DNA from: Candidatus Pantoea formicae
GTDB lineage: Bacteria; Pseudomonadota; Gammaproteobacteria; Enterobacterales; Enterobacteriaceae
DNA length: 64,000 nt
Direction of reading: 5' to 3'
NCBI RefSeq assembly: GCF_011752625.1
Contig: NZ_VWXD01000001.1
Location: 434,001-498,000, forward strand
Under the pieces are notes generated by a model. The model made no database searches. It had not been told where the DNA came from and saw only the letters and a program-made list of their open reading frames with translations. A program made the translations under genes and the position numbers. Shown here in pieces: positions 58,005 to 64,000 of the stretch. How positions within the stretch are numbered: the first letter of the stretch is position 1; the number at the start of each line of letters is the position of its first letter.

Positions 58005-59633
58005 ATGGCAGCTCCTTCTCAGTCACCTGTGGTGATCGTTGGCACCGGCGTGGTCGGTGTGGTGATCGCTGAGCAACTGCTAGATGCCGGCATTCCGGTA
58101 TTGATGCTGGAAGCCGGTCCGCGCGTTTCGCGTGCCGAAATTGTTGAAAATTATCGCAATCTACCCTTAGCGGCCAAAGGTAATCCGATTGAGTGCTACC
58201 CGTCACGCGATTGGGCTCCGCATCCGGAGCCGGCAGGGGCGGGCAAAGGGTATCTGCAATTAAGCGGCGAAGACTCTTATGCGCAAAGCTATGTGCGCTA
58301 TGCGGGGGGATCGACCTGGCACTGGGCGGGGACATGCTGGCGCTTAACGCCTGCGGATATGCAATTGCATTCTCGCTACGGCGTTGGCCGTGACTGGGCG
58401 TTTGATTATGAGACGCTGGAACCTTATTACGCCCGTGCTGAATATAAACTGGGCATTTGCGGACCGGACGATCCGGCACTGCAATGGCCTCCACTGCGTT
58501 CGAAACCTTATCCGATGCCCGCGCTGCCGTTTGGACCAGGTGAAGCACGCTTTACCGAAGTGGTGCGCGAGAAGCTGGGGTTGCACAACATTCCTACCGC
58601 GCAGGCTCGTAACAGCGGCATGTCCTATGACGATCGCCCAGCATGCTGCGCCAATAACAACTGTGTGCCGGTTTGTCCGGTGGGTGCGAAGTATGATGGT
58701 GCGACGGCACTTTCCCGCCTCGAAGCCAAAGGTGCCACCATCCTTGATAACGCCGTGGTGTGGCGTATTGAAACCAATGCTGGCAATCAAATCGAAGCGG
58801 TGCATTACTACGATCAGCACAAGCAAACCCATCGTGTCAGCGGTAAGTTGTTCATCATTGCGTGCAACGGGCTGGAAACACCAAAGCTGCTGTTGATGTC
58901 TGCTGATTCGCGTAACCCGAACGGCATTGCGAATAGCTCCGATCAAGTCGGCCGCAATATGATGGACCATCCACAAATCACTATGACCGTGACGCTGGAT
59001 GAACCTTATTGGGCGGGCGTAGGACCGGTGGTGAACAGCGGCATTATGGAAACCTCGCAAGGCGATTTCCGTTCTGAGCATGCTGGAGCTTACTTCCGCT
59101 TCAACAACTTTGCGCGCAACCGCTTCGTCACCTTTGGCGCGCTGGAGAAAGGGCTGGTCGGGAAAGCCCTGGATGAAGAGATCCGTCGCATGACCGCCTG
59201 CACCGCCGATATCGTGCTGGCGCATGAGATCCTGCCTGATGCCAATAACCGCCTGACGCTGAGTGATAAAAAGGATTGGCTCGGTCTGCCGAAACCGGCC
59301 ATTCACTACGATGTGGGCGACTATGTTCGCCGTTCGTACCAGAACTACTCCAAACCGATCGCTGACAAGATTGCCGAAGCGATGGGCGCGATCGATAAGA
59401 AGTTCTCGAAACAATACAACCAGAGCAAGCACATCATGGGTGGCACCATCATGGGTAACGACCCGGCTAATTCGGTAGTGGATAACGAGTGTCGCGCTCA
59501 CGATCACCGCAATCTGTTCCTGCCGGGCGGCGGGGCGATGGCCAGTACCGCGTGCGGTAACAGCACCTTGACGATGGTGGCGCTCGCCTTTAAAGCCGCT
59601 GATGCCATCGTTAAACAGGCACAGGAGGCGTAA
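58005..59633 (+). CDS. GMC-family FAD dehydrogenase large subunit 1
   Basis: A 542-residue catalytic flavoprotein. The FAD dinucleotide site is V-I-V-G-T-G-V-V-G. S-T-W-H-W-A-G-T-C-W-R follows. The Cys motif A-C-C-A-N-N-N-C-V-P-V-C-P fits the [3Fe-4S] cluster of fructose dehydrogenase-type enzymes. The C-terminal GMC signature includes H-I-M-G-G-T-I-M-G and C-G-N-S-T-L-T. It oxidises a sugar, sugar alcohol or aldonic acid in the periplasm and passes electrons to the cytochrome subunit. Gluconate, 2-ketogluconate, fructose and sorbitol are all possible substrates. It has no signal of its own. Confidence 0.9.
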   Translation: MAAPSQSPVVIVGTGVVGVVIAEQLLDAGIPVLMLEAGPRVSRAEIVENYRNLPLAAKGNPIECYPSRDWAPHPEPAGAGKGYLQLSGEDSYAQSYVRYAGGSTWHWAGTCWRLTPADMQLHSRYGVGRDWAFDYETLEPYYARAEYKLGICGPDDPALQWPPLRSKPYPMPALPFGPGEARFTEVVREKLGLHNIPTAQARNSGMSYDDRPACCANNNCVPVCPVGAKYDGATALSRLEAKGATILDNAVVWRIETNAGNQIEAVHYYDQHKQTHRVSGKLFIIACNGLETPKLLLMSADSRNPNGIANSSDQVGRNMMDHPQITMTVTLDEPYWAGVGPVVNSGIMETSQGDFRSEHAGAYFRFNNFARNRFVTFGALEKGLVGKALDEEIRRMTACTADIVLAHEILPDANNRLTLSDKKDWLGLPKPAIHYDVGDYVRRSYQNYSKPIADKIAEAMGAIDKKFSKQYNQSKHIMGGTIMGNDPANSVVDNECRAHDHRNLFLPGGGAMASTACGNSTLTMVALAFKAADAIVKQAQEA

Positions 59634-59635
59634 TC

Positions 59636-61015
59636 ATGTTAAAGCTAAAACAGATCGCGCTGGTCCTTACCCTGGCAAGTGGTGCCGCTCATGCCGCTGA
59701 TAATGCCTTGGTCAAAAAAGGCGAATATTTAGCGGTAGCCTCAGATTGTACCGCCTGTCATACCGCAGAGCATGGACAGCCTTTTGCGGGTGGGAAAGTG
59801 ATCGAATCACCGGTCGGTGAAATCATTGCCACCAACATCACGCCGTCTAAAATCGCGGGCATTGGCCAGTATAGCGAGCAGCAATTTGCTGATGCCGTGC
59901 GCAAAGGTGTGCGTGCCGATGGTGCTAATCTCTACCCGGCGATGCCTTACACCGCTTACGCCACGTTGACCGATGATGATATCCACGCGCTCTACGCTTA
60001 CTTCATGTCTGGTGTTCAGCCGGTGGATAAGGCTACCGAAGAGACGCATTTACCATTCCCGCTCAATCTGCGCTTCTCAATGATGTTTTGGAACGCGCTG
60101 TTCTTAAAAGCGCCGGGCTACACACCGGATGCTTCTCAATCGGCGAGCTGGAATCGCGGTCGTTATCTGGTTGATGGTGCAGCACACTGCAGTACTTGCC
60201 ACACGCCGCGTGGTTTCCTGATGCAAGAGAAAGAGGGAGATGCCTTTACCGGTGCGCAGGTAGGACCTTGGTTTGCACCAAACATTACCGCTAACGCAGT
60301 GAGCGGCATTGGCCAGTGGTCGCAACAGGATCTGATCACCTACTTAAAAACGGGGCGTCTTGCGGATAAGGCCCAGGCCGCAGGTAGCATGGCAGAAGCG
60401 ATTACCCACAGTTTCCAGCATTTATCCGACGCAGATTTAGCGGCGATAGCCGAATATATGAGTAGCGTGACAGATAAAAATGCACCTGCTAGCGGTGCAT
60501 CACGTTTCGAACAGGGCAAGGCAGCACAGAATTTAGTGGCGTTCCGTGGAGATGCGTTTACCGCACCCACCAGCGATGAAGGTGCACGTTTGTTCTCTGG
60601 AAACTGCGCGTCTTGTCATGGCAGCAGCGGTGAAGGAACAAAAGACGCATTTTATCCAAGCCTATTCCATAATAGTGCTACAGCGGAGCGCAATCCTTCG
60701 AACCTGATCGCCACCATTCTCTACGGTGTGCAGCGTCCTACCGCAAAAGGTGATGTCTTTATGCCACCCTTCGGTTCCCAGCCGAATGCGATTAATCACC
60801 TTGATGACCAACAAGTTGCCACACTATCGAACTGGATATTGCACCATTACGGTAACGTGGAAGTGACAGTTTCACCTGAGCAAGTGGCTGAGATCCGCCG
60901 TGGCGGCCCCTCTTCGCCGCTGGTGATGTTGGCGCAGGTTGGTGTTGGCCTCGGTGCGGTTGTGTTTGTTGTGCTGCTGGCGTGGTGGTTGATGCGCCGC
61001 AGAAATAAAAAATAG
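59636..61015 (+). CDS. Triheme cytochrome c subunit 1
   Basis: A 459-residue membrane-anchored cytochrome with a Sec signal peptide (cleavage near A-H-A-A-D, residue 21). Three heme c sites are visible: D-C-T-A-C-H, H-C-S-T-C-H and N-C-A-S-C-H. A C-terminal transmembrane helix (V-G-L-G-A-V-V-F-V-V-L-L) is followed by R-R-R-N-K-K facing the cytoplasm. It takes electrons from the flavoprotein and reduces ubiquinone. It starts 2 bases after the large-subunit stop. A stem-loop lies between it and the second trio. Confidence 0.92.
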   Translation: MLKLKQIALVLTLASGAAHAADNALVKKGEYLAVASDCTACHTAEHGQPFAGGKVIESPVGEIIATNITPSKIAGIGQYSEQQFADAVRKGVRADGANLYPAMPYTAYATLTDDDIHALYAYFMSGVQPVDKATEETHLPFPLNLRFSMMFWNALFLKAPGYTPDASQSASWNRGRYLVDGAAHCSTCHTPRGFLMQEKEGDAFTGAQVGPWFAPNITANAVSGIGQWSQQDLITYLKTGRLADKAQAAGSMAEAITHSFQHLSDADLAAIAEYMSSVTDKNAPASGASRFEQGKAAQNLVAFRGDAFTAPTSDEGARLFSGNCASCHGSSGEGTKDAFYPSLFHNSATAERNPSNLIATILYGVQRPTAKGDVFMPPFGSQPNAINHLDDQQVATLSNWILHHYGNVEVTVSPEQVAEIRRGGPSSPLVMLAQVGVGLGAVVFVVLLAWWLMRRRNKK

Positions 61016-61031
61016 ATTTAATTTCGACTCT

Positions 61032-61055
61032 GTCGCCCACGCGCTCGCGGGCGAC
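61032..61055 (+). other. Stem-loop between the two dehydrogenase trios
   Basis: GTCGCCC and GGGCGAC form a 7-bp GC-rich stem followed by GCTTTTACTGG, in the only sizeable gap (59 bases) between the trios. It could be a weak terminator or an mRNA stabiliser that sets different expression of the two enzymes. Confidence 0.45.
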
Positions 61056-61074
61056 GCTTTTACTGGAAGACATT

Positions 61075-61575
61075 ATGACGCACTACTCACGCCGCCGCGT
61101 GTTAAAGATGGTCGGCCTGGTGACTATAGCCAGCGCCGCTGGCCAGCTTTTACCGTTGCCGCGCCTCAATGCCGCGCAATCACTGATTAATGTGACTGGG
61201 CTGGACGATTTTATGCAGGTCTCACAGTTGTTGACGCAACAAGAAAACCTCAATGCCACGGTGGGGCGTGCGCTATTGCTCGCCCTTACCCAAACGCAAA
61301 AAGGTTTTCTTCAGGCGTTAACGCAGTTGAAAACGCTGCTCCAGAATCAGCCAGCGCTGTTACAGCAGGATCATCTGACCTTTGCCGCTGACGCAGACAG
61401 CGAAAAGCTGGCAAAAGTGATTCTTGGTGGTTGGTACAACGGTGTGGTCGGCAAAGGCAATCACGCACTTTACGTCACTTACGTGAATACACTCGCCAAT
61501 CTGCTGGTGGATGACAAATTAGTGCCGCCGGGCTTTTCTTACGGCGAGTGTGGTAGCTGGGCACAACAGCCCTGA
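61075..61575 (+). CDS. Membrane sugar-acid dehydrogenase, small subunit 2 (Tat substrate)
   Basis: A 166-residue paralogue of the small subunit at 57445. Twin-arginine leader Y-S-R-R-R-V-L-K-M near residue 3, hydrophobic stretch, then F-M-Q-V-S-Q-L-L-T and G-G-W-Y-N-G-V. It is diverged from copy 1 (a V-V-G-K-G-N segment where copy 1 has C-L-E-P). It escorts the second FAD subunit through Tat. First gene of the second trio. Confidence 0.87.
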   Translation: MTHYSRRRVLKMVGLVTIASAAGQLLPLPRLNAAQSLINVTGLDDFMQVSQLLTQQENLNATVGRALLLALTQTQKGFLQALTQLKTLLQNQPALLQQDHLTFAADADSEKLAKVILGGWYNGVVGKGNHALYVTYVNTLANLLVDDKLVPPGFSYGECGSWAQQP

Positions 61576-61586
61576 TTCAGAGAGTC

Positions 61587-63200
61587 ATGTCGGTTATGAA
61601 AAATAATAATTCCGCTGATGTGGTCGTGATTGGCGCGGGCGTCAATGGCTCGCTGCTGGCGACACGTCTGGCAAAAGCCGGTAAATCGGTGCTGTTACTG
61701 GAATCGGGTCCGAAAGTCGGACGCGATCAACTCGTTGAGCGTTTCCGCGCGTCGGCGTTTAAATCTGACTTTATGTCACCGTATCCCTTCTCGCCAAAGG
61801 CACCTCATCCGCGCTATACGCCGGAGCCCAATGATTATTTGCATCAGGCGGGGCCACATCCCTTTGCTGCGCAATATATCCGTATGTTTGGTGGCACCAG
61901 CTGGCACTGGGCGGCGCAGTTGTGGCGTTTTGTTCCCAACGATTTCCGTCAGCACAGCAAGTATGGCGTGGGTAAAGATTGGCCGATAGGTTATGAGGAC
62001 CTGGAAGATTACTACTATCAGGCCGAAGTGATTGCGGGGGTAGGCGGCTCACCCGACAATGGCTCACCGCGCAGTAAACCCTATCCGATGGAACGCGTGC
62101 CAGCCTCCTGGCTGCAACAGCGTGTGACGGCCCGCCTTGCGCCTGACTTTACCGTTCTGGATGACAGTACCGGTCGTAATAGCCACAGCTATGACGGTCG
62201 TCCTGCATGCTGCGGCAATAACAACTGTATGCCGCTTTGTCCGATTGATGCGCAATACCATGGTGGTATTGCGGCACAGCAGGCAGAGAACAGTGGCGTG
62301 AAAGTGATTACTGAAGCGGTGGTGTATCAACTCGAGCACGATGCTAAAGGCAATATCGTGGCGGCTAATTATTATGACTGGAACAAAGTCAGCCACCGTG
62401 TGACGGCAGAAACCTTTGTGCTGGCAGCTAACGCAATTGAAACACCGAAACTGCTGTTAATGTCGGTCAGTGACAAGTTCCCTAACGGCATTGCGAATGC
62501 ACATGACAATGTGGGGCGTAACCTGTGCGATCACCCGGCGATTGGCGTCACCTTTGATGTCGATGAAGAGATCTGGCCAGGCCGTGGTCCTGTTAGCCCG
62601 TGCTCAATCGGTCAATTCCGTGACGGCGAATTCCGTAGTGAACATGCCCCATTCCGCATCGATATTTCTAACGCGTCTCAAGTCGCTGCTGTGACTAAAG
62701 AAGTGCTGGCTGAAGGTTTATTCGGCAAGAAGTTGGAAGAAGAGATTCGCTTCCGTGCTGCCCGACGACTCAGCATCAAGAATGCGCTGGAACAGTTACC
62801 CGATCCGAACAACCGTGTGACGTTAAGCAGCAACAAAGATGAGCTGGGCTTGCCAACACCTTCGTTGTATTGGGACGTCAGCGATTACGTCACCAAAGGC
62901 ACCGAAAAAACGCGTGAATGCTATGACGCGATTGCGGCCAAACTCGGCGCAACCAACATCAAGCACAGCAAAACCGGCAAGTTCTCTAATCGTCAGCACA
63001 TCACCGGCACGCTCTCTATGGGCCTCGACCCGGCGACCAGTGTGACTGATGCATGGGGGCGCGCACATGATCATCAGAACCTGTTTATGGTTGGCACCGG
63101 TGTGATGCCAACAGTGGGCACCTGTAACGTCACGCTCACGGCAATGGCGCTGGCTCTTCGTACCGCCGACAAAATCCTGCAGGAGACGCAACATGGCTAA
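61587..63200 (+). CDS. GMC-family FAD dehydrogenase large subunit 2
   Basis: A 537-residue paralogue of the first large subunit, clearly diverged. It has the FAD site V-V-V-I-G-A-G-V-N-G, then T-S-W-H-W-A-A-Q-L-W-R. The iron-sulfur Cys motif is A-C-C-G-N-N-N-C-M-P-L-C-P, and the C-terminus has H-I-T-G-T-L-S-M-G and C-N-V-T-L-T. Active-site surroundings differ from copy 1 (M-G-G-T-I against T-G-T-L-S), so the two enzymes probably oxidise different substrates. The stop overlaps the cytochrome start by 8 bases. Confidence 0.9.
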   Translation: MSVMKNNNSADVVVIGAGVNGSLLATRLAKAGKSVLLLESGPKVGRDQLVERFRASAFKSDFMSPYPFSPKAPHPRYTPEPNDYLHQAGPHPFAAQYIRMFGGTSWHWAAQLWRFVPNDFRQHSKYGVGKDWPIGYEDLEDYYYQAEVIAGVGGSPDNGSPRSKPYPMERVPASWLQQRVTARLAPDFTVLDDSTGRNSHSYDGRPACCGNNNCMPLCPIDAQYHGGIAAQQAENSGVKVITEAVVYQLEHDAKGNIVAANYYDWNKVSHRVTAETFVLAANAIETPKLLLMSVSDKFPNGIANAHDNVGRNLCDHPAIGVTFDVDEEIWPGRGPVSPCSIGQFRDGEFRSEHAPFRIDISNASQVAAVTKEVLAEGLFGKKLEEEIRFRAARRLSIKNALEQLPDPNNRVTLSSNKDELGLPTPSLYWDVSDYVTKGTEKTRECYDAIAAKLGATNIKHSKTGKFSNRQHITGTLSMGLDPATSVTDAWGRAHDHQNLFMVGTGVMPTVGTCNVTLTAMALALRTADKILQETQHG

Positions 63201-64000
63201 GCACTGGAAAGCCCTGCTTGCAGCAGGCACGTTGGCGTTGGCTGTTTCACAAGCGCATGCAGCGGATGAGCAATTGATTAAGCGCGGGGAGTATCTGGCG
63301 ATTGCCGGTGACTGCGGCGCGTGTCACACCGAAGAGGGTAAAGCGCCTTTCAGTGGCGGCCACGCGATTGCCAGCCCGTTGGGCACGATCTTCAGTACCA
63401 ATATCACCCCCTCGAAAACGGCGGGGATCGGCCAATACAGCGAGCAGCAGTTTGCCGATGCGTTGCGCAAAGGGGTTCGCGGTGATGGCAGCCAGCTTTA
63501 TCCGGCGATGCCGTATACCGCTTACGCGAAGCTAACCGATGAGGATGTCGCTGCATTGTATGCCTACTTTATGCAGGGTGTGCAGCCGGTAGATATTCAG
63601 CCAGAGAAAACGGCATTGCCGTTCCCCTTCAATCTGCGTTTCAGCATGGCAGCCTGGAATCTGTTGTTTATGGATAGTAAGCCCTTCCAGCCGGACGAGA
63701 AGCAGTCAGAAGAGTGGAATCGTGGTGCCTATTTGGTACAGGGGTTAACCCACTGCAGCACGTGCCACACACCACGTAATTTCTTGATGGCGGAACAGCA
63801 GGACAAAAACTTGCAGGGCGCGTCACTCGGTACTTGGTTTGCACCTGATATCACAGCTGCAACCTTGCAGGGCAAACCGCATTGGACACGTGAAATGTTG
63901 GCGCAGTATCTTGCGACTGGCCACGCCAGCAACGGGGCAACGGCGGGCGGCCCGATGCTGGAAGCGATCGATAAGAGCTTCTCGCGTATGACGCCAGAGG
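63193..64000 (+). CDS. Triheme cytochrome c subunit 2 (cut by window end)
   Basis: The first ~269 codons of a second cytochrome subunit, running off the window. A Sec signal peptide (L-A-V-S-Q-A-H-A-A-D) is followed by two of the expected three heme sites, D-C-G-A-C-H and H-C-S-T-C-H. The sequence closely parallels subunit 1 (N-I-T-P-S-K, G-I-G-Q-Y-S-E-Q-Q-F-A-D-A and Y-P-A-M-P-Y-T-A-Y-A in both). The ATG at 63193 overlaps the large-subunit gene. The third heme and the membrane anchor should lie beyond 64000. Confidence 0.9.
   Translation, partial: MAKHWKALLAAGTLALAVSQAHAADEQLIKRGEYLAIAGDCGACHTEEGKAPFSGGHAIASPLGTIFSTNITPSKTAGIGQYSEQQFADALRKGVRGDGSQLYPAMPYTAYAKLTDEDVAALYAYFMQGVQPVDIQPEKTALPFPFNLRFSMAAWNLLFMDSKPFQPDEKQSEEWNRGAYLVQGLTHCSTCHTPRNFLMAEQQDKNLQGASLGTWFAPDITAATLQGKPHWTREMLAQYLATGHASNGATAGGPMLEAIDKSFSRMTPE

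Noticed and set aside
1..64000. Mobile elements, phage genes, CRISPR arrays, tRNA or rRNA genes
   Set aside because: No transposase or integrase, no long direct repeats with regular spacers and no cloverleaf or rRNA-like sequence was noticed. This was read by eye, so a tRNA scan would be the decisive check.

Overview
The window reads as chromosome of an enterobacterial plant- or environment-associated bacterium, most likely Pantoea or a close relative in the Erwiniaceae. This rests on recognisable enterobacterial proteins (FhuE, FepA, a YncE-like protein, DlgD/YiaK, a secreted AroQ chorismate mutase), Fur boxes of the enterobacterial type, and tandem membrane sugar-acid dehydrogenase operons of the kind known from Pantoea and Tatumella. 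The genus is an inference. I saw no tRNA, rRNA, CRISPR array, transposase, integrase or phage gene. Most genes are accessory catabolic and transport operons, each with its own regulator.

Layout. 1-1840: end of an inositol-monophosphatase-family gene, an AraC regulator and a convergent LysE-type exporter. 1997-5887: an RpiR regulator and a tightly coupled operon of class III aminotransferase, carboxymuconolactone-decarboxylase-like protein and C45 acyltransferase/hydrolase, with three copies of a GATTCAWWTG motif in its promoter. 5990-10731: a secreted beta-propeller lactonase, then a Fur-controlled FepA-type receptor and a periplasmic serine esterase, with REP-like palindromes between them. 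10850-21790: a complete nitrile/amide utilisation locus. It holds a cobalt-type nitrile hydratase whose beta subunit is encoded as two separate genes, a His-rich activator, a NiCoT Co/Ni transporter, a five-gene Urt/Fmd-type ABC importer, an ANTAR antitermination regulator, an AraC regulator and an amidase. 21999-23420: a large cysteine-free protein of unknown function.

23752-30085: an organosulfur operon with two SfnB-type flavoproteins, a DszA/SnaA-type FMN monooxygenase and a MetQNI-type ABC importer. 30164-37897: a LysR regulator with a divergent PRISE-type reductase, a Fur-box-controlled orphan TonB-domain lipoprotein divergent from a two-gene unit, a GPH symporter with a DlgD-like reductase, an SDR remnant and a hypothetical protein. 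38061-41069: a redox-stress operon (secreted peroxiredoxin, DsbD-like reductase, ECF sigma factor, NrsF-type anti-sigma factor) with a candidate ECF promoter. 41214-45389: secreted chorismate mutase, an AHSA1 protein, a TetR/DHA2 efflux pair and an NlpC/P60 lipoprotein. 45430-49146: fhuE and a divergent YncE-like lipoprotein, each under a Fur box. 49185-57081: a cyclitol/sugar catabolic cluster with an AraC regulator, two MFS sugar porters, two TIM-barrel isomerases, a Gfo/Idh/MocA dehydrogenase and an orphan PTS EIIA. 57445-64000: two consecutive small-subunit/GMC-flavoprotein/triheme-cytochrome dehydrogenase trios, the second cut by the window end.

The most distinctive system is the nitrile locus. 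The sequence supports a self-contained pathway: import of an amide or nitrile, hydration by a three-polypeptide Co enzyme with its own cobalt supply, hydrolysis of the amide to acid and ammonia, and two-layer regulation (transcription by AraC, antitermination by ANTAR). The substrate is unknown.
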